This document shows positions 39,602 to 50,126 of a DNA stretch of 64,000 bases, piece after piece. Origin of the DNA: Prolixibacteraceae bacterium (GTDB lineage: Bacteria; Bacteroidota; Bacteroidia; Bacteroidales; Prolixibacteraceae); assembly GCA_028282705.1 (NCBI GenBank), contig JANQHI010000020.1:1-64000 (forward strand), read 5' to 3'. A model generated the notes under the pieces. It saw only the letters and a list, made by a program, of their open reading frames with translations. It had not been told where the DNA came from and made no database searches. Every line of letters begins with the position of its first letter. The stretch's first letter is position 1. Made by a program: the position numbers and the translations under genes.

Positions 39602-41635
39602 ATGAGAAAGCTGGGAAAGTATTTAATAATCTGTATTTGTTTGCTTGGCTCGCTAAGCTGTAACTTTAAACAATCAGTATACATCATAATTGGGAATGAT
39701 GCATCTAAAGTAGAAAGGATAACAGCTAACCATCTAAAAAAAGACATAACAGATGTTTCTGGCTTATCTGTCCAAATTTTAACTGCTAATGATAAAATCC
39801 CTGAAAAAGGGATCTTTTATATTATTGGGACACATTCCTCCAACCCAATCATAAAAAAAATTGTTGAGGAACAAGCAATAGCATTATCTGAAGAATTTCC
39901 TGGGAACAGGGGTGGGATATGGGTCAAAGAGACCTTGGGTTCAGGGCAGGAAGCCATAATTTTGGCAGGTTCAGATGTTCAGGGGATGCAGTATGCTGTT
40001 TTTGATTATAGCCATAAAATTTTAGGTATTGACCCTTTTGAATACTGGACTGGAAATTATCCCACATCCTTTACACAGTTTACCCCTTATGATTTTAATA
40101 ATAAAGTATTAATCCCTCCTGTAGTCCCAATTCTCTGTTATTTTGAAAATGATGTTGACGAACTTGCAAACATAAAAAAACCACTCCTTGAGTATGATTG
40201 GGAAAACTATACTCAATTAATTAATTCACTTGTCAGGCTGAAATACAATGCAATCCACTTATTTGATATGCTGGGAAGGCCTGAGTTTTTTTTACGCCCC
40301 GAATACAAAGAAATTTGCCCTGAATATACAATCAGGCTTTCATACATTGACAGTATGATAAACTATGCCCATGATATGGGGATGATGGTTCAGGTGGATA
40401 TGGCACTTGGTTATAAAATAAAACCAATGGATCAGGAAAAAGCTGATTGCTGGTCACAAAATAAGGAAGAATGGATTGCCACCTGGAAGCATTATTTTGA
40501 GAGTACCCCCTTGGCTAAAGCTGATATTTTTTCATTACGCCCAAGAAACCAGGTATGGGATTGGGAATATAAAAGTACATGTGGGGAAAATAAAATAGAT
40601 GTATTTAATGAGGTTTATGCTGAATTAGGAAAATTAATTGACCAATATAAACCTGGAGCAAAAAAGGTAGTAACTTGTTATGCTGATGGGATGCAAATGT
40701 TCAATGATGGGTTTAACCCTCCTAAAGATTGGATAATAGCATGGTCAGATAATGGTTGGGGTGATTTTGATGTTTTGCCTGAAGATACCAAAGGCTATGA
40801 CTTTGGAGCATATATGCATGCAGGATTTTGGACCAACCATACAGTACACGACCCTTGCCCAATAAAATTGGGGAATACCATGAAAATGATGTCCAATAAT
40901 TTTAAAGCAGATAAATACTATGAAATCAATGGGCAACAATTCAGGCCCTTTTTGCTAAATATTGAGGCATTCTCCAAAATTGCTCAAAACCCAACTTCAT
41001 TTGATGGGGAAGAATTTTACAAGGAATGGGCTGAAAGGTATTTTGGAGAAGAAGCTGCCCCCTTTGCTGTTGATGCAATGAAGAAGTTGCATGAAGCCCA
41101 GTTTGATGATATTGGGTATGTGCAGCATTTATGGGAAATAAGGGAGGCCATTTCTTATTTATGTGATGAACCCATAGAGAGGCCAGGGAAAGAACCTGTT
41201 GATTGTGAGTTTAGCCGGGTAAGTAATGATTTTGAGCATGTAAAAAAACGCATTGGTATCCTTAAACAGGCTTTGGCTAATGCCGAAAAAGGAGCAAAAT
41301 ACATTAATGAAGAAAACACATTTTATCATGATTATATAGTACTGCCCATTAACCTTTACCTTGACCTGTTGCACTTTGAACGTAAACTCCATAGGATGGT
41401 GAAGTTGAAGAAAGTGTATGATGATTTTGGGAAAAGGGAAAAGTTACAAAAAGCATTGCTATTATTAGACGAGGCTAAGAATGAACTGGACAACCTGGTT
41501 CAGAGAAGGTTGGATGGAGACAAAAATCCAAGGTGGGAGGGGTGGTATGACCCTGCAATTCGTAGGCCTAACAATGGTTTCCCAACCATGGAACTGCTAA
41601 ATAAAGTTGAAACAAACTTAAAAGGGAAACTATAA
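39602..41635 (+). CDS. Divergent GH115-like lipoprotein (putative alpha-glucuronidase-related)
   Basis: N-terminal domain like GH115/GH67 (IIIGNDASKVERITANHLKKDITDVSG); the WIIAWSDNGWGDFDVLPEDTKGYDFGAYMHAGFW block parallels LVWTDDNYGYIRQL...GAGIYYHTSYWG of the second GH115 at 52646. Confidence 0.6.
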   Translation: MRKLGKYLIICICLLGSLSCNFKQSVYIIIGNDASKVERITANHLKKDITDVSGLSVQILTANDKIPEKGIFYIIGTHSSNPIIKKIVEEQAIALSEEFPGNRGGIWVKETLGSGQEAIILAGSDVQGMQYAVFDYSHKILGIDPFEYWTGNYPTSFTQFTPYDFNNKVLIPPVVPILCYFENDVDELANIKKPLLEYDWENYTQLINSLVRLKYNAIHLFDMLGRPEFFLRPEYKEICPEYTIRLSYIDSMINYAHDMGMMVQVDMALGYKIKPMDQEKADCWSQNKEEWIATWKHYFESTPLAKADIFSLRPRNQVWDWEYKSTCGENKIDVFNEVYAELGKLIDQYKPGAKKVVTCYADGMQMFNDGFNPPKDWIIAWSDNGWGDFDVLPEDTKGYDFGAYMHAGFWTNHTVHDPCPIKLGNTMKMMSNNFKADKYYEINGQQFRPFLLNIEAFSKIAQNPTSFDGEEFYKEWAERYFGEEAAPFAVDAMKKLHEAQFDDIGYVQHLWEIREAISYLCDEPIERPGKEPVDCEFSRVSNDFEHVKKRIGILKQALANAEKGAKYINEENTFYHDYIVLPINLYLDLLHFERKLHRMVKLKKVYDDFGKREKLQKALLLLDEAKNELDNLVQRRLDGDKNPRWEGWYDPAIRRPNNGFPTMELLNKVETNLKGKL

Positions 41636-41646
41636 ATAGTAAAGAT

Positions 41647-43935
41647 ATGAAAACTTGGAGGGCATTGGCTGGCTTTATTCTTTTCATAATTTTAAATTCT
41701 TGTAGTACTGAAAAAAAGCCCCAAAAGGAAAGCATAAAACCAGTTGATTTAGTTTATCCTTTACTTGATTCTGAAAATTCGCGTTGGTTTTTCTTTTCTT
41801 CAGCTTGCCGCCCATTTGGTATGGTTAACCTTAACCCTGACACCCAAATTGGAGGGGCATGGGGGAGTGGCTACAGGTACAATACTGATACTGTTAAAGG
41901 TTTCAGCCACATACATGCCTGGCAGCTTTCTGGCCTTTCAGTTATGCCAGTGGTATTGGTTGAAACCAAGGCAGAAACAATTTTTACAGACTTTTATTCA
42001 GCATTTCCTCATGAGTCAGAAAAGGTTTCACCAGGTTACCATTACCTTGAGTTAAAAAGGTTTGGCATAACAGCAGAGCTCACAAGTACCAAACGTGTAG
42101 GCTTTCACAAATATACATTTCCTGAAAAGCAACAAAATGCCATACTGTTTAACCTGAATACATTGCTTGGACCTTGTAAAAATACAGAAGGTACTTTGGA
42201 AAAAGTCAGTGCGTACAAGGTTGTAGGTAAATTGGTAAATGAACCCACCAGGAGGCGCCCAAAACCTGTTACTGTTTTTTTTCAGGTTGAATTTGATCAA
42301 TCAATCAATAATATTATAAAAGACAAGAACACAGGAAATTACCTGGTTATTCTTGAAGATACAGGAAACCTGCTAATGAAAGCAGGGCTTTCTTATACAT
42401 CTGTTGAGAATGCTTCCGAAAATATTAAAACAGAATTGCCTCACTGGGATTTTAACAGGGTGGTAAAAGAATCAGAAGAAGAATGGGATTCACTGCTGGG
42501 AAGGATACAGGTTGAAGGAGGCTCCCTAAAACAGCAAAAAAGGTTTTACACTGACCTTTGGCATGCATTGCAAGGCAGGAGGATCATCAGTGATACAAAT
42601 GGTTCATACCCTGATTATACTGGAGATAAGCTTCAGGCCAGGAAGCTGCCTTTGGATGAAAATGGGAAACCTGCATTTAACCATTATAATTCTGATGCTT
42701 TCTGGGGGGCTCAATGGACATTGAATACCCTGTGGGGGATTGCTTACCCTGAAATTTATAGAGAGTTTGTCCAATCCTTAATGTTATATTATAAAGATGG
42801 GGGGATGATCCCACGTGGCCCTTCTGGAGGGAATTATACCTATGTAATGACAGGTTCATCAGCAACACCTTTTATTGTAAGTGCTTTGCAAAAGGGGATT
42901 GTAAATGAAAACCTAAAAGAGATTTATAATGCCTTGAAGAAGAACCATATGCCTAAAGGCATTATGTCTAAGGCTGGCTATGAACATGATACTTACCTGG
43001 GTGGTGGGTTAGGTTATTACATGTCAGAAGGATATGTGCCTTACCCAATTCCTGAGGGGAAATTTGGTTACCACCAGGATGGGGCAAGCCTCACCATGGA
43101 ATATGCTTACCAGGATTGGACACTTGCGCAACTGGCTAAAAAGCTGGGGTATGTTGATGATTACAATTACTTCTTGAAAAGGTCAGAAAATTATAAAAAT
43201 GTGTTTGACCACAAAACTGGTTGGATGAGGCCAAAGGATGTGGATGGGAATTGGTATAAAGATTTTGACCCTTACCAGTATGAGCATGGCTTTAATGAAT
43301 CTAACAGTGCACAATCAACCTGGTTTGTTCCCCATAACTTAACTGGTTTAGCAAAACTGATGGGAGGAAATGAAAAAGCTGTAAAAAAACTGGTTCAACA
43401 GTTTGAAACTGCCAGCAGCCAGGGGTTCACAGCAGGAACTTCACACGACCGTGAATTACACCCTGAATTCAGCAGGGTTCCTATCAATTATGGAAACCAG
43501 CCATCCATTCAAACAGCATTTATTTTTAATAAACTGGGACGGCCTGGCCTAACCCAATATTGGTCGCGCCAGGTAGTCCAGAAGGCATTTAGTGGTTTGT
43601 CAACTTCTACTGGCTACAATGGTGATGAAGACCAGGGGTTAATGGGAAGCCTGGCTGTTTTAATGAAAATAGGCCTATTCCAAATGACTGGTGGCACTGA
43701 AGAAAACCCACTATATGAATTAGGAAGCCCCATTTTTGATAAAATTACCATCACATTAAATCCTGATTTTTACCCAGGAAAAGAATTTACCATAAAAACC
43801 CTAAATAACAGCCCTGATAATGTATATATTAAAAATATTCAGTACAATGGGGAAACTATTGATGGGGTTTCCATTTCACATTTAGAGTTGGTAAAAGGAG
43901 GGGAATTGGTACTTGAAATGAGCCATAAACAATAG
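41647..43935 (+). CDS. GH92 alpha-mannosidase-like lipoprotein
   Basis: ACRPFGMVNLNPDTQ, GFSHIHAWQLSG, WDSLLGRIQVEGGSLKQQKRFYTDLWHALQGRRIISDTNGSYPDYTGD, LMGSLAVLMKIGLFQMTGGTEENPLYELGSPIFDKITITL. Confidence 0.93.
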   Translation: MKTWRALAGFILFIILNSCSTEKKPQKESIKPVDLVYPLLDSENSRWFFFSSACRPFGMVNLNPDTQIGGAWGSGYRYNTDTVKGFSHIHAWQLSGLSVMPVVLVETKAETIFTDFYSAFPHESEKVSPGYHYLELKRFGITAELTSTKRVGFHKYTFPEKQQNAILFNLNTLLGPCKNTEGTLEKVSAYKVVGKLVNEPTRRRPKPVTVFFQVEFDQSINNIIKDKNTGNYLVILEDTGNLLMKAGLSYTSVENASENIKTELPHWDFNRVVKESEEEWDSLLGRIQVEGGSLKQQKRFYTDLWHALQGRRIISDTNGSYPDYTGDKLQARKLPLDENGKPAFNHYNSDAFWGAQWTLNTLWGIAYPEIYREFVQSLMLYYKDGGMIPRGPSGGNYTYVMTGSSATPFIVSALQKGIVNENLKEIYNALKKNHMPKGIMSKAGYEHDTYLGGGLGYYMSEGYVPYPIPEGKFGYHQDGASLTMEYAYQDWTLAQLAKKLGYVDDYNYFLKRSENYKNVFDHKTGWMRPKDVDGNWYKDFDPYQYEHGFNESNSAQSTWFVPHNLTGLAKLMGGNEKAVKKLVQQFETASSQGFTAGTSHDRELHPEFSRVPINYGNQPSIQTAFIFNKLGRPGLTQYWSRQVVQKAFSGLSTSTGYNGDEDQGLMGSLAVLMKIGLFQMTGGTEENPLYELGSPIFDKITITLNPDFYPGKEFTIKTLNNSPDNVYIKNIQYNGETIDGVSISHLELVKGGELVLEMSHKQ

Positions 43936-43951
43936 TTAAAGGTTAGGAGAT

Positions 43952-45457
43952 ATGAAACATGTAATTTGTATAGCAATAATGGTTACCCTATTATCATTCA
44001 CCTTGAGGAAAGAAGGATACGTGGTAACTGAGTTTGGTGCTGTTGGTGATGGGAAAACATTAAATACTGAGGCTATACAAAAAGCCATTGACCAGGCTAA
44101 TAAAAATGGGGGAGGGAAAGTAATTATCCCTGAAGGTGAATTTTTAAGTGGTAGTATCATATTAAAATCAAATGTTGAACTTCACCTTGAAGAAGGGGCA
44201 GTTTTATTGGGTACCACAGACCCTCATGCCTATATAACCCTGAAGCGCTGGAAAGCTTTTGTTATGGCAGATGGGCAAACCAATATTGCTATAACAGGTA
44301 AAGGCACCATTGACGGGCAGGGGCGTGAAGTGGCATTAAATGTTGACAGCCTTTATTACATTGGGGAATTAGGCCCTAAGCATTATAATTTGCGCAGGAA
44401 ACGCCCAAATGAATATGTGCGCCCACAAAACATTGAAATAGTTTCTTGTAAAAATGTCCTGGTGAATGGCATAACCGTAAAAGATGCAGCCAGTTGGGTT
44501 CAAACATATGAGCATTGCGAAAATGTTGTGATTGATGGGATTAAAGTGGATAGTGATGCTTACTGGAACAATGATGGGATGGACATTGACAATTGTAAAA
44601 ATGTAAGGATCACCAATTGTTTTGTAAACTCAGCTGATGATGGTATCTGCCTCAAGTCCGGATCATCTGAAGGATGGAATGATAGCATCTACATAGCAAA
44701 CTGTACTGTACGTTCAAGTGCCAGTGCCATCAAATTTGGGACAGCATCAGCGGGAGGTTTTAAAAATGTGAAAATTGAAAACATCAAAGTATATGATACA
44801 TTTCGTTCAGCCATTGCCCTTGAATCAGTGGATGGGGGAATCCTTGAAAATGTTGAAGTGGATGGGGTTGAAGCTGTAAACACAGGTAATGCCATATTTA
44901 TCAGGCTAGGGCACAGGAACAGTGAGGGTGAAGTTGGGGAGCTTAGGAATGTGAGCATTAAAAATGTACATGTACAAGTACCTTTTGGCAGGCCAGATAA
45001 GGATTATGATTTGCGCGGGCCAGACCTCCCATTTTTCCATAACCCTTTTCCATCTTCCATAACAGGTATCCCAGGGCACTATGTTGAGAATGTAAAGCTG
45101 GAAAACATTACTATTATCCATCCCGGGCGTGGTAACAATGGATTAGCAATTATACCACTTGGGCGTTTGCATGATGTTCCAGAAAAAGAATCATCTTATC
45201 CTGAATTTTCAATGTTTGGTGAACTGCCTGCTTGGGGTTTTTATGTCCGCCATGTTAAGGGCATATCCATGAAAAATGTAACCGTAAAAGCAGTATCTGC
45301 TGATTACAGGCCTGCATTTGTGTTGGATGATGTGCAGCAAGTAACACTCTCTTCTATCCAAATTGAAGAGAAGGGCAATAAAAAGCAGGTTATTTTGAAA
45401 GATGTACAACATTCTGAAATGGATGAACAAGTAAAGAAAACAGCCAGGTATCTCTAA
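43952..45457 (+). CDS. GH28-like right-handed beta-helix protein (polygalacturonase family)
   Basis: FGAVGDGKTLNTEAIQKAIDQANKNGGGKVIIPEGEFLSGSIILKSNVELHLEEGAVLLG; WNNDGMDIDNCKNVRITNCFVNSADDGICLKSG. Confidence 0.87.
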   Translation: MKHVICIAIMVTLLSFTLRKEGYVVTEFGAVGDGKTLNTEAIQKAIDQANKNGGGKVIIPEGEFLSGSIILKSNVELHLEEGAVLLGTTDPHAYITLKRWKAFVMADGQTNIAITGKGTIDGQGREVALNVDSLYYIGELGPKHYNLRRKRPNEYVRPQNIEIVSCKNVLVNGITVKDAASWVQTYEHCENVVIDGIKVDSDAYWNNDGMDIDNCKNVRITNCFVNSADDGICLKSGSSEGWNDSIYIANCTVRSSASAIKFGTASAGGFKNVKIENIKVYDTFRSAIALESVDGGILENVEVDGVEAVNTGNAIFIRLGHRNSEGEVGELRNVSIKNVHVQVPFGRPDKDYDLRGPDLPFFHNPFPSSITGIPGHYVENVKLENITIIHPGRGNNGLAIIPLGRLHDVPEKESSYPEFSMFGELPAWGFYVRHVKGISMKNVTVKAVSADYRPAFVLDDVQQVTLSSIQIEEKGNKKQVILKDVQHSEMDEQVKKTARYL

Positions 45458-45534
45458 GTTTCAGGCTGAAGCAATTTTTGAACTAACTATTTTATAAACC
45501 AACTAAATAATTTTAGGTGTATGCCTGAAGTTAT

Positions 45535-48423
45535 TTGATTTTAATAAAAAACATAATGAGGGCACATTTTACACTAATTCTCTTATTTATTTCACTGATA
45601 GTTTTATCAAAGGAAGCCAAGGTCATTAATGTTAGTACATCAATGGGGAAAAGCCAGGTTATGGCTGCTTTTGATGAGAACATAAAAACTTCTTTTACTT
45701 TACAACCTGAAAATTTAGAAAGCAACCAATGGGTAAATTTTACATTAGGTGACCCTGGTAATATTACAAACCTTACCTTTTCAGGAATAAAAAATATCTC
45801 TCTTGAGGATTTTAAAAAACTTGTAACATTCCACATTACTTATGACCCTATGAACTGGAATGAACCAGTGCCTTATGAAGTAAAAAATAAAGGGAAAAAC
45901 TTCTCCCTGGTTTTTGCTCCAACCTATGGCATGCACATTAAAATGGTTTTTTCTGAAAAAACATTGAAAGAAACTTTATCCATTGGTGAAATTTATGTGG
46001 AAATAGAAGAGGAAAAGGAGATAATTACCCAGGAAGGAGAGGTTGATAAAAGCTACCTTGACCCTACTTTGCCAATTGAAAGGAGGGTTGATTTGCTTAT
46101 GGCAGTAATGTCTCCATCAGATAAAATGGAACTGATCAGGGAAGGATGGGGAATCCCTGGCATACCACATTTGGGAGTGCCTTTCATCAATAAGGTAGAA
46201 GCCATTCATGGCTACTCATATGGGAGTGGGGCAACCATTTTCCCACAAAGTATTGGGCTGGCAGCCACCTGGAATAAAAAACTGGTTGAAGAAGTAGCCA
46301 GCACAATTGGCAAAGAAACTGTGGCTGCCCATACCCAGCAAGCCTGGTCTCCTGTTTTAGATGTGGCTCAAGACCCACGCTGGGGGCGTTGTGAAGAAAC
46401 CTATGGTGAAGACCCTGTGTTGGTTTCTCAAATTGGGGGTGCATGGGTTAAAGGCTATAAATCACATGGTTTGATGGTTACTCCCAAGCATTTTGGAGGG
46501 CATGGTGCACCCCTGGGAGGTAGGGATTCTCACGACATTGGACTCAGTGAGCGCGAAATGAGAGAAGTACACCTGGTACCATTCCGCCATGTTTTTCGTG
46601 AATATAAATGCCAGTCAGTAATGATGGCTTATTCAGGTTTCCTGGGTGTGCCAGTAGCAAAAAGCACAGAGTTGCTCAAAGGTATTTTACGTGATGAATG
46701 GGGGTTTGATGGGTTTATAGTAAGTGATTGTGGTGCAATTCGTAACCTGACCAATAAAAAACACTATACAGCCAAGACAGCCATTGAGGCTGCAAACCAA
46801 GCCCTGGCTGCTAGCATTGCAACCAATTGTGGGAATGTATACAATGACAAAGAGGTAATTAAAGCAGCCAATGATGGGCGTTTAAATCAGGAAAACCTGG
46901 ATTACACTTGCAGGTCACTATTAAGGGTGATGTTCAGGAATGGGTTGTTTGAAAAGAAAGGCCTCCAAAAGTTTGATTGGGACAAAATTTATGAAGGCTG
47001 GAACACTCCTGAAAACAAGGAAGTTTCATACAGGGCAGCTTTAGAATCAATGGTGCTGTTAGACAATAAAAATAACATTTTGCCTTTACCAGATGATCTG
47101 GGCTCAGTGGCTGTTATAGGTCCTGGGGCTGATGATTTGCAAACAGGTGATTACACCCAAAAGGCCCAACCAGGGCAGTTGAAATCTGTTTTGTCAGGGA
47201 TAAAAGCCATATTAGGTGATCAATCCAGGGTTAACTTTGTAAAGGGGTGTGATTTTTTCGACCTGGAAAATAGTGAGATCAATAAAGCAGTTGAGGCTGC
47301 TAAAAATGCAGAGGTAGCCATTTTGGTTTTGGGAGACCAATCAACCAGCCATCCTACAAAAGGGCAGGTAAATACTTCAGGAGAGAACCATGACCTGGCA
47401 ACACTTATTTTGCCTGGGAAACAGCAGGAACTGCTAAAAGCTGTTTGTGAAACAGGGGTGCCAGTGATTTTGGTTTTGCAGGCAGGGCGTCCATACAACC
47501 TTTCATATGCAGCTGAAAATTGCTTGGCAATTTTGGTAAACTGGCTTCCAGGGCAAGAGGGGGGGCCAGCAACTGCTGATGTGCTGTTTGGGAAATATAA
47601 CCCAGCAGGGCGTCTGCCAATGACATTCCCAAAGCATGTGGGGCAGGTGCCACATTATTATAACTTTAAAACTTCAGGGCGTGGATACCACTATACTGAC
47701 CTGGATTTTTATCCCCTTTACCCTTTTGGGTATGGGTTGAGCTATACGCATTTTGCCTATTCTGACCTGAAAACCAAGGTCAATGATGATGGGGCAATTG
47801 ATGTCTCGGTTAAAGTCACTAATATGGGAGAGATGTCTGGTGATGAAGTGGTACAGGTTTATATAACTGACATGTATGCTTCAGTAAAAACCAGGGTTAC
47901 AGAACTGAAAGATTTTACGCGTGTAAACCTTGAGCCTGGAACTACTGAGGAGGTTCAGTTTACATTAGCTCCATATCAATTGTCATTGTTAAATGATAAA
48001 ATGGACAGGGTAGTTGAGCCAGGGCAATTTAGGGTCATGGTGGGAGGAAGCAGCCCTTCATACAGGGCCAATGACAGGATAAAAGGGCACATTGGTTTTG
48101 AAGATGAATCAGAAGGGTTGAATACAATGGTAGATTACCCAATGGCTTTTTCTGCAACATTTAAGGTTGAAATTGCAGATACCTGGGAAAACCCTGATAA
48201 TGGTGCAAAAACAATTTCAGTAAAAGTAAAAAACATGGGTAACTTAACTGATTCAGGTAAATTAAAGATGTATATTGATGGCAAGTTTTATGGTGCTGTG
48301 CGCCATTTTGAACTACTGCCTGGTGAGCAAAAAAGTATTCCTTTTACTATACCTGTCAGCCAGGATATAGAAAAAGTTGCTTTTGCAACCAAGTATTCTA
48401 TTATTACCAAAACATTGGAATAA
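45535..48423 (+). CDS. GH3 glycoside hydrolase with accessory beta-sandwich regions
   Basis: GH3 N-domain (PVLDVAQDPRWGRCEETYGEDPVL; nucleophile DGFIVSDCGAI), C-domain and FnIII (YPFGYGLSYTHFAYSDL). Confidence 0.95.
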   Translation: MILIKNIMRAHFTLILLFISLIVLSKEAKVINVSTSMGKSQVMAAFDENIKTSFTLQPENLESNQWVNFTLGDPGNITNLTFSGIKNISLEDFKKLVTFHITYDPMNWNEPVPYEVKNKGKNFSLVFAPTYGMHIKMVFSEKTLKETLSIGEIYVEIEEEKEIITQEGEVDKSYLDPTLPIERRVDLLMAVMSPSDKMELIREGWGIPGIPHLGVPFINKVEAIHGYSYGSGATIFPQSIGLAATWNKKLVEEVASTIGKETVAAHTQQAWSPVLDVAQDPRWGRCEETYGEDPVLVSQIGGAWVKGYKSHGLMVTPKHFGGHGAPLGGRDSHDIGLSEREMREVHLVPFRHVFREYKCQSVMMAYSGFLGVPVAKSTELLKGILRDEWGFDGFIVSDCGAIRNLTNKKHYTAKTAIEAANQALAASIATNCGNVYNDKEVIKAANDGRLNQENLDYTCRSLLRVMFRNGLFEKKGLQKFDWDKIYEGWNTPENKEVSYRAALESMVLLDNKNNILPLPDDLGSVAVIGPGADDLQTGDYTQKAQPGQLKSVLSGIKAILGDQSRVNFVKGCDFFDLENSEINKAVEAAKNAEVAILVLGDQSTSHPTKGQVNTSGENHDLATLILPGKQQELLKAVCETGVPVILVLQAGRPYNLSYAAENCLAILVNWLPGQEGGPATADVLFGKYNPAGRLPMTFPKHVGQVPHYYNFKTSGRGYHYTDLDFYPLYPFGYGLSYTHFAYSDLKTKVNDDGAIDVSVKVTNMGEMSGDEVVQVYITDMYASVKTRVTELKDFTRVNLEPGTTEEVQFTLAPYQLSLLNDKMDRVVEPGQFRVMVGGSSPSYRANDRIKGHIGFEDESEGLNTMVDYPMAFSATFKVEIADTWENPDNGAKTISVKVKNMGNLTDSGKLKMYIDGKFYGAVRHFELLPGEQKSIPFTIPVSQDIEKVAFATKYSIITKTLE

Positions 48424-48542
48424 GTTATTGAATATTTGCCTAAAAATGTGCCAATAACAGAGCATCTATTTTTGTCCTATAAAGGCCAATATATTTATGG
48501 CACAATGAATATCAAGTAGGAATTAGTGCTGTAAGCACTTTA

Positions 48543-50108
48543 ATGAGAAATATCAAAAATAATATCATGAAGGATAAAAATAAATTACAAGGCTTAGGCA
48601 TTATTTTTTTATGCTCCATCATATTGTTCCATACAAATGGGTGTATAAAACCCAATTGTGGTAATGCTGGATTCAATATCCTTGACTTTGGAGCAGTGGC
48701 TGATGGCAAAACCTTAAATACAACAGCTATTCAGGATGCCATTAATGCTGCTTTTAATAATGGAGGAGGTACAGTAGTTATTCCTGCCGGGAAATTTGTT
48801 TCAGGAACAATCTTTTTAAAACGCCATGTGGAATTACACCTGGAGGCAGGAGCAACATTGCTGGGGTCACCCAATTTATCTGATTATACAGAAATAACCT
48901 GGGGGCATAATAAAGACAGGCAACCCTGGCATTTAATCTATGCTGATTCAGTAGCTAATGTAGCCATAACTGGCTTGGGCACCATTGATGGGAATGGTGA
49001 AAGTTTTTGGGAAGAATATGAGAAAGATGAACAGGGAAACATGGTTATCCCCAGGTGGATCAAAGCCAAAGAACATAAGGTTAGCCCATTAATAGATATC
49101 AATAACTCATCAAACATCACCATAAAAGATGTTACTGTGAAAACAGGGGGAGGCTGGAATATCCACCTGTTTAATTCCTCAGTAGCCAAGATAAGTGGGG
49201 TGCATGTTATCAATAACATTTATAGCCCTAATTCAGATGGGATTGACCTTACAGGATGCAGTGATATAACCATTTCTGATTGTTTTATTAAAACCTGTGA
49301 TGATGCAATTGTTGTGAAAACCCTTGAAGATAGTAATGAAGCTGAACGCATAACAGTTTCAAATTGTGTGATGGAAACACTTTGTGTGGGGATAAAGCTG
49401 GGGGCAGGTGAATCTTATAAAGATATGCGTGATATCAACTTTTCAAATTGTACATTTAATGGTACGTCACGTTTTTTTGGGTTGTATTCAAAAAATGGGG
49501 CAGTCATTGAGAATGTGGTTGTGAATAACCTGACAGGCAACACCAATGCCAAGCTGGTGTATAACAGGCCAATCCAGTTGATGGTTGAAAAAAATAAGAA
49601 AGGTAAAGTTGGGGGCATCAGGAATGTGGTTATAAGCAATGTTGCAGCACACACTGATGGGCGGATTTTAATGACTTCTGACCCAGATGGTTTTATTGAG
49701 AATATCTTTTTCAGGGATGTAATCCTTTCTTATCCAAGGATTGAAGACCCTACTGCTATGATTGATGGGGCGCGAAGCAACCAATTCCCCAGGGTTAGTG
49801 AATTCAGGGATGCAGGGGCAGCAAGGGCTGCTTTTGTAGCTGAAAATTTAAACAACTTGGTTATTGAGAACCTGGCCATAAATTGGCCTGGGAAAACTGT
49901 ACCTAAAAGTTGGCAACATCCTGAAAGGATTGAAAATGGCACAACTAGGATACATAAACCTGATTATTCAAAACCATGTGAAGCAGATTTTTCTATATTG
50001 TGGGGGAAGAATTTGCAGGGAGGTTATATAAATGCCCCATTGGCAAAACCTTCTTCTGCAAAAGCAAAAAAGGTTGATTTGAGGGGCTCTTCCATTCAAA
50101 TTAAATAA
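48543..50108 (+). CDS. GH28-like right-handed beta-helix protein
   Basis: FGAVADGKTLNTTAIQDAINAAFNNGGGTVVIPAGKFVSGTIFLKRHVELHLEAGATLLGS; YSPNSDGIDLTGCSDITISDCFIKTCDDAIVVK. Confidence 0.88.
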   Translation: MRNIKNNIMKDKNKLQGLGIIFLCSIILFHTNGCIKPNCGNAGFNILDFGAVADGKTLNTTAIQDAINAAFNNGGGTVVIPAGKFVSGTIFLKRHVELHLEAGATLLGSPNLSDYTEITWGHNKDRQPWHLIYADSVANVAITGLGTIDGNGESFWEEYEKDEQGNMVIPRWIKAKEHKVSPLIDINNSSNITIKDVTVKTGGGWNIHLFNSSVAKISGVHVINNIYSPNSDGIDLTGCSDITISDCFIKTCDDAIVVKTLEDSNEAERITVSNCVMETLCVGIKLGAGESYKDMRDINFSNCTFNGTSRFFGLYSKNGAVIENVVVNNLTGNTNAKLVYNRPIQLMVEKNKKGKVGGIRNVVISNVAAHTDGRILMTSDPDGFIENIFFRDVILSYPRIEDPTAMIDGARSNQFPRVSEFRDAGAARAAFVAENLNNLVIENLAINWPGKTVPKSWQHPERIENGTTRIHKPDYSKPCEADFSILWGKNLQGGYINAPLAKPSSAKAKKVDLRGSSIQIK

Positions 50109-50126
50109 AACAAAAAAGTTTTTTAA

